Shown here one piece after another: positions 1 through 11,169 of a DNA stretch of 64,000 nt. The position numbers and the translations under genes were made by a program. Source of the stretch: Eucalyptus grandis (lineage: Eukaryota; Streptophyta; Magnoliopsida; Myrtales; Myrtaceae); NCBI RefSeq assembly GCF_016545825.1, contig NC_052614.1, positions 62,913,034 through 62,977,033 of the forward strand, given 5' to 3'. The notes below the pieces were generated by a model. It did no database searches and was not told the DNA's origin. It was given only the letters and a program-made list of their open reading frames with translations. Positions within the stretch are counted from its first letter, which is position 1. Each line of letters starts with the position of its first letter.

Positions 1-265
1 AATTGGGGAAAGGAAAAAACTGTATATATATAACTCAGTTTTTGAAAAAGGAAGTTCAATCGGTGCAAGGAAAGTGAACGATTACTTCTTTTCAAAATCG
101 ATAACTGCCAAAATTATTAAACAAAAGATCGTACCTTTTCGAGTTAATTATAACTAAATGACAATTAGTACCTTTTAGATGAAATACAACTTACGTCTTT
201 AGCCACGAATGTCCGAGTCTCGGGACTTAGAGTCTAAGAGATCGAGTCTTAGAGTTGGTGAGTCT

Positions 266-2085
266 CTAGACTTTAACTTCTTCAAGCTTCAAAATGTTGA
301 GTCTCGAGCGGATAAAGTCAAAGCGATTCTTCTCCAAAGGCTTTGTGAATATGTCCGCTAGTTGACTTTTTGAGTCAACAAATTGAATCGAGATTTCTCC
401 ATTTTGAATATGATCTCTAATAAAGTGATGTCGAATCTCAATATGCTTTGCTCTTGAATGAAGGATTGGATTTTGGTGAGATTTATCGCCTTTGGTGTTG
501 TCACATCGATTTCGTGCATGAGTCTTCAATGCCAAAGTCTTGTAGCTGTTGTTTTATCCATAGAATTTGCGAACAGCAGCTTCTAAGAGCTACATACTCG
601 CTTCACGTCGTTGAAGAGCTACGGTGCTTTGCTTCCTCGAAAACCAAGACACCGTTGTTTCCAAGTAGTTGATAAGTTCCGAAGTGCTCTTTCTATCGAC
701 TCGCAACCGGCCGAGACGCATCCGAGTATCCTAGAAGATTAAAGTCTCCCTCTTTGGATACCAAAGACCGATGCTTGAAGATGAAGCAACGTATTTGATA
801 ATTCGTTTCACGGCAATGAGATGTGATTCTCTAGGATCGATTGAAACCTAGCACGAGATACAAACACTAAACAAAATATCAGGTCTAGAAGCGGTAAGAT
901 AAAGAAGTGAACCGATCATGCTCTGTACAGCTTTTGATCTACTTTCTTCCCTTCTTCATCCTTGTCTATCTTCCGAGAACATGACATTGGTATGTCGATC
1001 TTTTTGCATTTTCCAATCCAAACCTTTTGACAAGATCATTCGCATATTTTTCTTGATGGATGAAAGTTCCTTCCTTCATTTGTTTCACTTGGAGTCCAAG
1101 AAAGAATGTTAACTCTCCCATCATACTCATTTCAAATTCATCCCGCATAGACTTAGAAAATTTCTTGCAAAGACTTTCATTAGAGGATCCAAAAATAATG
1201 TCATCAACATATATTTGAACAAGTAAAAAGTTTTGTTTTCCTTTTTGATAAACAAAGTAGTATCTACTTTACCTTTGACAAAACCATTTTGTAATAAAAA
1301 CTTACTTAGTCTACGTCGTGCCAAGCTCGAGGTGCTTGCTTTAGACCATACGAGCCTTTTCGGCCCGAAGGCGAGTCGCTTCTTTGGGTCTTCAAATCCA
1401 GGCGGTTGTTCCACATAAACTTCCTCATGGATAAATCTATTTAGGAAAGCACTTTTGACGTCCATTTGGAATAACCTGAAATTTTTGTAACAAGCAAACG
1501 CAAGTAATAGACGAATAGCTTCTAACCTTGCAACGGGTGCGTAAGTCTCGTCATAGTCTATTCATTCTTCTTGCGTATACCCTTTGGCCACGAGTCTTGC
1601 TTTGTTTCGTACGACTTTTCCTTTTCGTTCATTTTGTTCTGAATACCCATTTGGTTCCAATAACAGTTTTACCTTTTGGTTTAGATGTCAATTCCCGGAC
1701 ATCATTGATGTTGAAGCTGTCTAAGCTCTTCTTGCATAGCTTCGATCCAGCTTTCATCGAGATAAAGCTTCTTCTATGCTTTTTGGTTCAATTTCGAGAT
1801 GAGAGCCACATCACTAGATTCTTCATGCCTTTTTGATCTGGTGCGGATTCCTTCATTAAGTTCGCCAATAATAAGATCTTTGGGATGACCGGATTTGTGC
1901 TTCCAGTTACGGAGTTGATGATCTCTTTCTTTATTTGATTCTCCATGAGCGTCTTGATGATGGACTTCCGAATCCGAGATGCTTCTTGAGATGTAGGCAT
2001 TTGAAAATCTAGAGCGGATTCGATCTCTTCGTACCGAGTCCGGGCTGGATTCATCTTGCACCGAGTCTTGGAATTTGACATTCAT
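266..2085 (-). pseudogene. Copia-1 linker, reverse transcriptase and RNase H, broken
   Basis: A linker (about 2085-1774) with the copia feature W.H..GHP..LIIGE....IRTRS leads into the RVT_2 reverse transcriptase. Visible RT motifs are MDVKSAFLNRFIHEEVYVEQ (about 1465-1400) and YVDDIIFG (about 1190-1220, in a different frame). These are followed by FFLGLQVKQMKEG. RNase H ends with RAKHIEIRHHF...ADIFTKPL and a stop at 266-268. The catalytic YVDD aspartates are retained, but at least two frameshifts separate the domains. Positions 550-960 translate poorly. Confidence 0.83.
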
Positions 2086-3330
2086 TGATTCTTCTACGAG
2101 ACTGGCTTTTTTGTTGTAGACTCGTAGGCTTTGCTTGATGTAGAATATCCAAGGAAGATGCCTTCATCGATCTTTCTTCAAACTTACCAACTCGATCATT
2201 TGCATTTTTCAAAATAAAGCATTTGCAACCGAACACATGAAAGTATGAAACAATAGGCTTCTTACCTTTGAACAATTCATAGGGGTTTTATCAAGAATAG
2301 GTCTTAGAAAGACTCTATTTATAATATAGCAACGGTTGAAAACTTGACTTCAGCCCAAAATCGTGAAGAAATTTTACTTTCAATTAAAAGTGTTCTAGCC
2401 ATTTCTTGAAGAGATCTATTCTTTCTTTCCACAACTCCATTTTGCTCTGGAGTATACGGAGAGGAAAACATGTGATTAACACCAGATTTATCACAAAATC
2501 TCGTAAAATCTTGATTTTCAAATTCACTTCCATGATCTGTTCTTATACTAGAAATAGCACATCCTTTTTCATTTTGAACCTTTTTAGCAAACTTTTCAAA
2601 GTACGAAAAGGTTTCGATTTATTTGCAAGAAAGTATACCCGGGTAAAACGAGAGTAATCATCTACAATTACTAGACAATATTTCTTACCTCCAATGCTCG
2701 GGTTCTTGTTGGTCCGAAGAGATCCATATGAAGCAACCGTATTACATGATTAGTAGATACATGATTTATTTGCTTAAATGAATTTCTTACCTGCTTTCCC
2801 GAGAATGCATGGAGTGCATAAGTCAGACTTTTGGTATGGCGGTTTAGGTAGACCTCGAACAAGCTGCTTTGAAGAGATTTTGGCTAATTGCTTCTTGTTG
2901 ATATGGCCAAGTTTTCTGTGCCATAGAATTGCTTCATCTTGAATTGAGATTAAGCATTGTTCTTCATTTGGCTTTACATCAAGGAGGTAGATGTTTCCAT
3001 GCCTTCGACCCATGAATGGCGAGTCGAATCTTTGCTAATTCAGAACATATGCCTTCTTGAAAGAAGATCTTGTAACCAGTATCACACAATTGGCTAATCT
3101 TTGAGTAGATTGTAGTTGAGTCCTTCCACTAGAGAGACATTGCTTATTGTGAGATTTCCAATTTTCGCAATTCCGAATCCCACAATACTTCCTTTGCTAT
3201 TTCCTCCGAATGAAACTTTTCCACCATTTACTTTAATAAGCTTTATGAAACATTTTGAGTCTCTGTCATGTGTCTTGAGCATCCGCTGTCAAGATACCAC
3301 TTTACCTTCTTTTGAGAGACCCGCATTCAA
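2051..3330 (-). pseudogene. Copia-1 protease and integrase region, broken
   Basis: The aspartic protease active site reads WYLDSGCSRHMT on the minus strand near 3262-3310, with the catalytic DSG present. A GAG-pre-integrase segment follows (3013-2774), with the HHCC zinc-binding pattern seen as LWHRKLGHI and CTPC. The integrase core begins with MDLFGPTR near 2720 and is then shifted and degraded. The C-terminal part of integrase (YFHVFGCKCFILKN) is read at about 2275-2200. Frames change several times, so the polyprotein is not translatable. Confidence 0.82.
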
Positions 3331-3616
3331 AAAGAGTCTCAAGCTTTCTTTGGTACCCAAGTTTTCTTGGGTCCTTTCGAGTTAGTAGGATGAGCATTAT
3401 TAGGCCATACTCTCTTAACAGGCTTCCAAACCATAGGACACTCTTTTTCAAAATGATCCTAACTGTTACACTTAGAACACCTTAAAGCATTTCGACCTAC
3501 GGGCTTTACAAAAACTCTTTTGAAATGATTTTTATAAGCCTCTCTCGATGGTCTTTTCTTAATTCTTTCTTTTACTTTCGGAAAATCAATCAAAGGGATT
3601 GTTTCAGCTGTCATAC

Positions 3617-5005
3617 CTAGACCCGACTTATTAAAGTAAGGTCTTTGGATTGAAAGAACTTTTTCAAGTTTTCGGACCCTATTGAAAATTTCTTTGAAAT
3701 ATTTGATAAATCAGTTTTTAAGAAAGCATTTTCTTTTGAAAGATTGTCTTCACTTTCTTTAAGAGTAGAAACATTCAAGTCTAAATTTTTTACCTTTTCT
3801 TCTAAAATGTTTTCCTTTTGTTTTAAAACTGAGTTTTCCTTTTTAAGTTCGGAAATCCTTTTAAGAGAAGTCTTAAGACTAAAACATAACTCATCAATAT
3901 ATTTAGAGACTTTGACAGGGATTTTATAATCACTTACCTCAAATTCCTTTGTCCGAGTCGATCCCAGTCCGAGTCCGATTGCGCCATTAGACACGGGTTG
4001 GCATATTCCTCATCACTCTCTTCACACTCGTATCGCTCCGGGTTTCGGCTTTAAGAGCTTTTCGAAATTTCTCAGCTTTTCCTCTTTTCTTTTCGAAGAG
4101 GACAGTTGGGTCGATGTGTCCCTTCTTTTTACATTCGAAGCAAACTACTTCTTTGTTTGGTTCCTCATCATCAACCGAGACTTGGTCTGCTGTCTCGAGA
4201 ACTTTGTTTCTTTGGGATGAACCTTCTGCCTTTTCTATTCAGTTTTCTGAATCTTCTTATCATGAGGGCGAGCTCCTCATCATCCATATCATCTTCAGAA
4301 TCTGCATCATCAGAATCATCGTTTGACTTTAGTGCAATAGATTTCTTACCTCTTGGATCTTCGTCTTCATTAATTCGTTCCACTTCGTAAGACTGAAGAG
4401 TTCCAATCAGTTCGTCTACAGATAATGGCATGATTCTTTGCGTCTCTCTTATTGAAGTCTTTATATGATTCCAATCCTTGGAGAGTCCACGTAGAAGCTT
4501 GTTCACCTTCATGGGATCAGAAATTTTTTGTCCTTGGTTCTCAAGACCATTGACAATATCTCGTAAAACGACTAAACATGTCGGTTATAGATTCTCCCGG
4601 TTTCATTTTGAAGGATTCATATTGACCAAGAAGAATGTTAATTCTGGTCTCCTTCACTCGATCTGTCCCTTCATAAGTGATATGTAACCTGTCCCAGACT
4701 TCTTTTGCTGTGACACAAGAAGATATTCTGTTATATTCAGTTGGTGACAAAGCACAATATAAAGAATAAATTGCTTTAGCATCGAGTGCTTGTCTCTTGT
4801 TTATTTCTTCTTGAGACATTCCGCTGGTTTCAACGGTTTCTTTTCCTCTTTCGGTGATTGATGCAGCAGCGGGAGTGATTCCTTTTTCCACTACGTCCCA
4901 TTCCAGAGGATCCTTTGATCGTAGGAAAGCTTTCATCTTGTTCTTCCGGATGTTGTAATCCTTTCCATCGAAGTAGGGAGGTCTGGTATTGCTTTGCCCC
5001 TCCAT
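3617..5005 (-). pseudogene. Copia-1 gag (nucleocapsid polyprotein), broken
   Basis: Translation begins at an ATG at 5005 (MEGQSNTRPPYFDG...). It continues through a UBN2-type gag domain, with a frame break near 4540 and resumption at 4512. A CCHC-type zinc knuckle start (CFECKKKGHI) is readable near 4105-4145. Downstream (3994-3617) is a lysine/glutamate/leucine-rich segment that looks like a coiled coil, as seen in Sirevirus gag. Gag normally forms the virus-like particle that packages element RNA. At least two frame breaks mean no full product could be made. Confidence 0.85.
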
Positions 5006-5078
5006 CAGCCCGGTGCTAGCATACTAGCCATGGATCTTTTACTCGAAGTAAAACACTTCAAACAAAGTAAGAACACGG

Positions 5079-5090
5079 GCTCTGATACCA
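5079..5090 (-). other. tRNA primer binding site of Copia-1
   Basis: The minus strand reads TGGTATCAGAGC, the standard site complementary to the 3' end of initiator methionine tRNA in plant copia elements. It is separated from the LTR by two bases. It fixes the element orientation and the inner LTR boundary. Confidence 0.92.
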
Positions 5091-5092
5091 AT

Positions 5093-6018
5093 TGAGATAG
5101 CTAGTACGAGTACCTAGAGGGGGGTGAATAGGTATACAAAAATTTCTCGAAGCTTGCACGATATTTAAACAATTAGAGAATTTGCAACAGTTAAAAATTC
5201 AATCGCAAGACTGAGTAAGGGAAAGAGAGAATTGCACACTCGGTTTATAGTGGTTCGGCTTGATTCAAGTCTACGTCCACTCTTCTGCACTGATAGCCAA
5301 TTGGCTGTATTCCACTATAATCAAAGAGTTGTTACGGTGTTGATCTTCCTTGATTTCTAGGTGTAGATGATCTACCACACTCACTCAAGGCGTCACCAAG
5401 TATAAACACTCTCGTATACAATTTCGCTTAGTCTCAACTAACAATCAAGGATCTTCGAGACTGGAATTTTTCTATCGATCACACACTTAAAACAACTAGA
5501 ACGTCTTCCTTTTATACTCCTTCATGCCATCATAGCCGTTGGCACTTACCAAAGGAATTCCTCCAATCTACCCGTTGGACGGAATCAATCAAGAAGATCA
5601 TCCGAGCTATTTAAGGAATCGATGATAGCCCATCAATCCCGTTCGCCCATACAATCGGGATCTTGGTTTCCAAGAATAGAATAATCCAAGATTATTTCGT
5701 CGACCATCGGATCTTCAATCGATCTTAGATAAGAATTAAAGAATCCGAAATGATTATCCAACCAAAGAATCTATTCCAGAGGATAGGATCAAATCCTCAA
5801 CCATAAACCTCGACCTTGGATTTCCTTCAACACTTTGGATTAGAAAGACTGTCGTGAGAATAATTTTGAGTCTTGAGTCTTGAGTCTTGAATCTTGAGTC
5901 TTGAGATAACAAAGTCTTGAGACTATAAATTCTTGAGACTTTAACTATCGATATCCAGACTTAGACTGATAGAAATGTTTTGTCAGCTTCAAAATATTCT
6001 GGAAAGATTTCTCCAACA
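5093..6018 (-). repeat. 5' LTR of Copia-1
   Basis: The LTR is 926 bp and, on the plus strand, runs from TGAGATAGCTAG to TTTCTCCAACA, so it is TG...CA bounded. The primer site lies 2 bases from its inner end. It is clearly related along its length to the solo LTR at 39491-40354; the shared block around 5500-5650 is nearly identical. A short GAGTCTT-type tandem repeat occupies about 5867-5925. Its outer end joins directly to AAP_A exon 6 sequence. Confidence 0.9.
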
Positions 6019-8598
6019 CAATCTCCCTCGAGATAAACTGGCTGTTGGGAAATTTTTTAGCCAAGGTCTTCTCAACATGGTCGAATAGCGGTTGGCAGTT
6101 GAATTGGTACGCGCAGACGAGTTGGATCACGATTGCGGCGTTTGCAATGTCGACCATCCAGCATGGGTTGTAGAAGCCGAACCCAGCGAGGAGGTTTTTG
6201 GGTGCCATATCGCCAAAGGCTGCGTAGCCCATGCACCCACAGATCATGTAGAAAAGGGTTGTGGCTGCTATGCTGATAAGACTGGCCTTCTTCGTCATCT
6301 TTGATTCAGATGGAGAGGACCGGATGGTGTCCTAAAACAAATATAAACTCATCATGTCAATGATTTCAATTCATCAGAACTATTAACCATCACTAGTACT
6401 TTCTTGTGTCATGCATTTGAGAGAGCTCTGCTCACCTGAACTTCAAAGAAGATAAGGAAGTACGAAAAGGCAAAGATGATGTCACCAAGAGCCTGGAAGT
6501 TCCTCCATATTTTCTGCGTTGAGGTCAAGGCCCTGATGTTGATTCCAGTGAGACTTCCCTTAATTTTTCCTGTCTCTGAAGATAAAACAAACCAGAAGAG
6601 AACACTAAATCAGAACTTCATAATTCGACTAGGTTCTATCACCAATGGAGATAGCTTAGAAACATAAATAGAGCAGCTTAGCAAGAAAAAATTTCATGTG
6701 CCTGCAAGTTTGGCAATACTGAGGCCAAGTTCAATGGTGGAGTAGGCAAACGACATGAAGGCGGCGACGATCGACAGCCACCACAGCCGATTGAAATTGG
6801 GGATCTGAGAGAAAATGATTTCAACGAAGCCAAACGCAATCATGTAAGGATTGCTGTTGATGTGACGTGGGTCCTCACCTTTCTCGTGGAAGCAATTGGA
6901 CCTCTTGATAGCCCTGCAATGACCATGGAAGCCGATAAAATCAAACTCACATAACTTTTGACACCATCGAAGTAGCAATCACTAGAATTCTCACTGCAAA
7001 TATACTCACATCATGCTGGTGGAAGATGCAATGGTGTAACCAATGGCAACCCCAAATAGGTTCACGTATAGAACCAGCTCAAAAGCTTGATTTTGAGGCT
7101 ACCTGGAGAATTTAATCAAAGAGAAGATTTTAGCACCCAACACAACATGATTGGACTTGACTCGGACATTAGTATGTGAATATGAACATGAACACAGATA
7201 CAAATGTGACATACCAAGATTGTCACGGACAGCACCCATGTAGGTGTAGTTACGGTTGCCGGTGGTGGGGTCGCCGGAGCGATAACAGGTGGTGAGGAGG
7301 GTGGAGGTGTAGTAAGTGACAAAGGCAAATAGGAGCACGATGGTGGGGCCAGCAATCCAGCCGAGCTGCGCGATGGCCCAAGCCAGGGACGGGCCTCCAG
7401 ATCCGATCAGTGCTGTGATTATGAGAGCGCTCGCTGTCCATACCGTCTCTGCATTTATTCACACACAAGCCAAGAAAATATTCAGTGCATCTTGTGTGCC
7501 AGCGTGACAAACCAGAAGGACTGTGATCACCCCCTTCTTTCCCCACCGAGCCTTCAGCCGATCGATGAAGAGAGACGAGTGAGGTCACATTGAAGAGGCG
7601 GGAGGAAATGGGCTCGGAGAAGTCACTGCCGGCGAGGTTGAGCCGTCTGAGCCAGCCGAGGAGGCCGAGCTCGAAGGGGATGCAGCCGAAGAGGTTCTTG
7701 CCAGCGAGGAAGAGGACGCGACCCGGCCGTGAGTGCAGGCGACGCCGGACCAGAGGGGCGGCGCGGTGGTTCGTCGGTCCTCCGAAGGCTTGGCGGAAGA
7801 GAGAGACTAGGGCGACAGAAGAGAGAGAGAGAGAGCTTGCGAGGGGATAATTTCTTGGTCGGGGCGGGAGGAAGAGGACGCTCAGCTTAAAGTTTGCTAG
7901 CTAGACAAGTTGGGCCCATTGAACATGTGTCGCATTTGTCAATCATCACATGATGCACCCAATGTAACATGTCACTAAACATTCTAGCTTTCCATTTTAA
8001 TTTACTCCGTTAAAATGGAAAAGAGAAGAGAATTGCTGCTTTAGCTAAAGCAAGAAAAGTGTACCATCCTCACCACACATCTTCAAATTTACTATTAATA
8101 GAATATACTGCCAGACAACATACTTGGAGATGTATAATTAGGAGGGTACCGTGGAAAGTATCTCTAAGTATTTTTCAAAAAAAAAAGGTCGTAATTTCAG
8201 CTACTCTCCTGAGATCACAACACGGGTTGACGTGAAATGCTTGCGGGGCTAGGCTACTGGCGAGATAAATTTCTTTTTTCACTGACTCTGTTTTATAGAA
8301 ATAGTCCTTTTTTTTTCCTGTGAAGAATATCTCATACTTTTGTCGCTTTATTCCGGGTTTGTTGGCGGTATTGACATGATGCCATTGATCTTGAAGACAG
8401 GTGATTCTTTGTGGTAGCTCGCCCAAGTCCTTCATAACAAGTCGTGGTAATTTTCACTTCACTCTTTTCAGGAAAGAAATGAAGACAGAAATAAAGTCAC
8501 CTGTGAGTTTGGGACGACGGTCGTCATTGAAGCATTCGGAGCCATCTTCTGGGGGGACATCAATGGATGCATGGACGATCTGGTTGTTTGGATTCTCC

Positions 8599-8600
<2 letters not shown>
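6019..8600 (-). pseudogene. AAP_A: amino acid permease, frameshifted and cut by Copia-1
   Basis: AAPs are plasma-membrane proton/amino acid symporters with about 11 membrane segments and a usual length of about 465-490 aa. The inferred exons (minus strand) are 8501-8600, 7215-7448, 7010-7102, 6702-6913, 6436-6575 and 6019-6331. Exon 1 starts MENPNNQIVHASIDVPPEDG, the typical AAP N-terminus. Exon 2 encodes TVWTASALIITALIGSGGPS, where the family usually has IGSGVLSLAWA. Exon 6 encodes MICGCMGYAAFGDMAPKNLL and ends inside FPNSQFIS, where Copia-1 begins at 6018. The rest of the exon would lie left of the window. Exon 3 lacks one base of an A run (near 7081-7084) that AAP_B has, which gives an early stop. 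Intron 4 has a GC donor. Intron 1 carries an LRR fragment. Confidence 0.9.
7568..7725 (-). pseudogene. LRR-protein fragment inside AAP_A intron 1
   Basis: On the minus strand the segment reads as plant extracellular LRRs: NLFGCIPFELGLLGWLRRLN, followed by LAGSDFSEP and LFNVTSLVSL. This matches the LxxLxLxxNxLxGxIP pattern of LRR receptor kinases and LRR-only proteins. Only about 50 codons remain, with no signal peptide or kinase domain. The same fragment, longer, lies in intron 1 of AAP_B, so it arrived before the two genes diverged. Confidence 0.75.

Positions 8601-8631
<31 letters not shown>
8601..8631. repeat. (GA)n microsatellite in the AAP_A 5' UTR
   Basis: About 15 GA units directly abut the AAP_A start codon (CT repeats on the coding strand). 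The same repeat sits at the same place in AAP_B (33939-33965), but not in AAP_C. Confidence 0.95.
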
Positions 8632-8633
<2 letters not shown>

Positions 8634-8764
8634 GGATAATGGAATTGAGAGAGAGTTGGATAATGGAATTGAGAAGAAGGAATTAGAGTCGGTGTGGTTA
8701 GAGTGGCCAAGAGAAGAATGAAGTGAGAGGTGCAGGGAGGCCTGAGGGATGGCTGTAGATGGAG

Positions 8765-8771
8765 TTATATA
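8765..8771 (-). promoter_or_regulatory. Putative TATA box of AAP_A
   Basis: The minus strand reads TATATAA about 165 bases upstream of the AAP_A start codon. A similar TATATAA lies upstream of AAP_B and a TATATA run lies upstream of AAP_C, so the element is conserved between copies. Function is inferred only. Confidence 0.5.
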
Positions 8772-8876
8772 CAGCAAAAATTCAGAAGAGAGGGGTGGTA
8801 TTGTGGAACTAGACTCGTGGGAACACAGACATGTTAAAAGTATGATTTTGCGGTTTGGAATCAAATGAAACCACTA

Positions 8877-9603
8877 CAGGTCTCGTTTCATCCAAGTGCA
8901 CATGAGCGGCCTTGTTTGCATCTAAATGCACGTAAAGAAGAAAAATTGGGTATCGTGGAAAGTCGACATGCATGCAAGGATGTAAAGGAGGGAGAGAGAA
9001 ACAGGATGTGAGGTCGGCATGGAGTCAGCAAAATGTCATTCGAACTCGTTGCCAAAAGATCGATGCTCATCTGCGTTTTCTATTTTCCTAGTGAATCCTA
9101 TCAATATGATCAATCTAGAGCATAGGCCACTCGTAGCCAGCAATAATGGCAAGAGGGGAACCGACGTGGGAGAAACATTCGAGGGTCTTCACAATATGGG
9201 AAGAGAATTTGGTTGGTTAATTAAAAAAGAAAGCATGTCATAGGTCACCTAATGATAAAATGACAATGTTCTTTCTAGTGTCTAATAATAACCTGATAGG
9301 TATTACACACATATGTTTGAGTTCCTAGCAAAATCAAATTTGATTAGCTATAGTAGCGAGTTGAAGAATAACAAAGGTTTGTTCGCATTTTTTCCCCTTC
9401 AAAACATGGTAGGTGATTTGATCCTCTTATCGAAGGGATGAAGACTATATCATATGTCAGTTGTTTATCCGGCTATGTTACTTCCGCTCTCGTTGTTGTA
9501 TTGGATTAATGCCCTGAAAAATTTTGTCGGCCAAAAATTCCGATTAAAAGGTTATCACCACATCTCTAGATGGATAATACAAGTGGGAGTTTGCTCACGC
9601 ACA
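8877..9603. other. Duplicated non-coding flank upstream of AAP_A
   Basis: No gene is seen. From about 9010 the sequence matches the flank of AAP_B (41022-41122 and 42387-42900) closely, and the direct copy at 19650-19980 more weakly. It is part of the segmental duplication. It gives the empty site for LINE-1 (near 9015) and for the MULE-like element at 41123 (near 9070). Confidence 0.8.
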
Positions 9604-9795
9604 TGGAGATTATTATTGGTACATGGTACATAGAAATATCGCTTTCTCATCTTTTCTTTGGAGATTATTCTAGGTACACGGTACACGGAAATATCGTTTC
9701 TCGTCTTTTCTCCGGAGATTGTTGTTGGAATATGGAAATATGTCTTTGTCGTCTTGGTATATGGGAGATATCGCTTTTCTTCGGAGATGACTCTT
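9604..9795 (+). repeat. Imperfect minisatellite, unit about 55-70 bp
   Basis: GAGATTATTATTGG, GAGATTATTCTAGG, GAGATTGTTGTTGG and GAGATGACTCTTGG occur in order. Each is followed by a related block with GAAATATCG and TTTTCT. The AAP_B flank has about one copy (near 42885-42915), so the array expanded in this copy. Confidence 0.7.
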
Positions 9796-9804
9796 GGTGG
9801 GGGG

Positions 9805-10086
9805 TGTTGGCGTGATTGGTGCTGGCCCTTCTATTTGGGAAGAAATTATTTAGATTTGTTTTAATATGGGAAGAAATTATGCATATTCATTTTGATTTCT
9901 GTAATTTTGGGAATTGCCTTATTTTTTTATATATTATTATTGTCTTCCTTTCCTATACTTCATCAATAAAATGGCAATCTCTTTCTCAAAGGTGATATGA
10001 CAAAAAGAAAACTTTGAGAGAGGATCACCTGAGGACGTAGGCACATTGCTGAACCTTGTTAAATCATGTCTTCTTTAATTTCTTCA
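9805..10086 (+). repeat. 5' LTR of Copia-2
   Basis: TGTTGGCGTGATTGG to TTTCTTCA, TG...CA bounded, 282 bp. It aligns along its full length with the 3' LTR at 14374-14651. The primer site follows with no spacer. Confidence 0.93.
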
Positions 10087-10098
10087 TGGTATCAGAGC
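10087..10098 (+). other. Primer binding site of Copia-2
   Basis: TGGTATCAGAGC, complementary to initiator methionine tRNA, begins on the base after the 5' LTR. Confidence 0.93.
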
Positions 10099-10173
10099 AG
10101 GTACATACCTTGTTTATGTGTTTGATCCATCCGTGTCCTTCTTTTTGGTGTATGCACAGTTGTTGTTCAAATC

Positions 10174-11100
10174 ATGACTGATTTGAGTTCAGCCAATCCT
10201 AACCCCAGCTCCACCGCCACCGGTCAGCGACTCACCAATATATTACTGAATGAGAAGAACTTTCTTCCATGGTCTCGTGCTATTACTGTGACCCTTGGGG
10301 GCAGATCGAAGCTTGGTCATATTAATGGCTAAATAAAAGCGCCTCCTGAGAGGGATGCGAAATTTGATGAATCGCAAGCCAATGATAGTTTGGTTATGTC
10401 TTGGATTTTTAACTCTATGGAATCTCGAGTGTATGAGATTTTCACATATTCCCCTATAGCTCAAATCTTGTGGGAATCGCTGAATAAGATGTATGGACAA
10501 GCTCAGAATGCATCTCGAGTATTCGAATTGCAGATTGCTAACTCTAAGGGAGAACCCTCTCAATCTTTCACCAACCATCTTGGAAATATGAAGAGAAGGT
10601 GGGATGAACTTTGTCTGTATAGGCCAGCGACCCAAAATGTGGCGAATTATATTCGATAAGAGGAGCAAGATCGCGTCTTCCAGTTATTGGCTAGCATTGG
10701 GCCTGAGTATGAAGACGTGAGAAGACAAATTCTGATGAGTCCAAAATTGCCTACGTTTGATGAAGTCGTGGCTTGATTCAAGGAGAAGAGACAAGACGTC
10801 AAGTGATGAGTGTCTCACCTAGTCTTGATAAACCAATCTCTGAAAGTTCAGCTCATAAGGTTATGATGAACAACCAACGTGGTGAATTTGTGGCCAAATT
10901 GGCAAAGGGAAAAAAATAAAAGGCCCATTCAATTTCATTGTGACCATTGTGATAGAGATGGTCACTCCAAAGACAAGTGTTGGTTACTTCATCCTCATCT
11001 TCGTGCCAACAAAGATAAGGTTCAAGAAGCAAAACTTGCTATTCTAGGAAACTCTATAGAGTTTCAATCGAAATTGGAGTCCTTGGCACAACAATTTTAA
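10174..11100 (+). pseudogene. Copia-2 gag, with stops
   Basis: Starts at ATG 10174 (MTDLSSANPNPSSTATG). The first in-frame stop comes about 50 codons later (near 10330), after SKLGHING. A retrotransposon gag domain continues, including MSWIFNSMESRVYEIF and LGNMKRRWDELCLYRP, with a second stop near 10657. The CCHC zinc knuckle reads CDHCDRDGHSKDKC (about 10940-10982), intact for RNA binding. Gag would form the particle; the stops prevent it here. Confidence 0.87.
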
Positions 11101-11169
11101 CAACTACTTTAGATGGAAGGGCAAGGGGTGATTGGTTCGGGATCTTTGGGTCCTTCATCAGATTCGGTC

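Larger units (their letters stand above)
1..6018 (-). mobile_element. Copia-1, Ty1/copia LTR retrotransposon, cut by the left window edge
   Basis: Read on the minus strand the order is 5' LTR (6018-5093), primer binding site (5090-5079), gag (about 5005-3617), protease, integrase (about 3330-2051), then reverse transcriptase and RNase H (about 1480-266). This is the copia order, with integrase before RT. After the pol stop at 266-268, positions 1-265 are non-coding 3' sequence. The 3' LTR is not visible and should lie left of the window. A long coiled-coil-like segment in the gag C-terminal half and the YVDDIIFG form of the RT motif suggest a Sirevirus-like lineage (inference). The element entered the last exon of AAP_A. 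The 5 bases after the LTR, at 6019-6023 (CAATC), would be one copy of the TSD. All coding parts are broken by frameshifts, so the element is inactive. Confidence 0.9.

Noticed and set aside
5867..5925. CRISPR-like short repeats (GAGTCTT units)
   Set aside because: Direct tandem units without spacers inside an LTR of a plant retrotransposon.
8454..8864. 136-codon frame running upstream and downstream of AAP_A exon 1
   Set aside because: Only the part from the ATG at 8600 to the donor at 8501 matches AAP; the rest is 5' UTR repeat and intron.
9570..9864. 81- and 68-codon frames before Copia-2
   Set aside because: They are translations of the minisatellite and run into the LTR.
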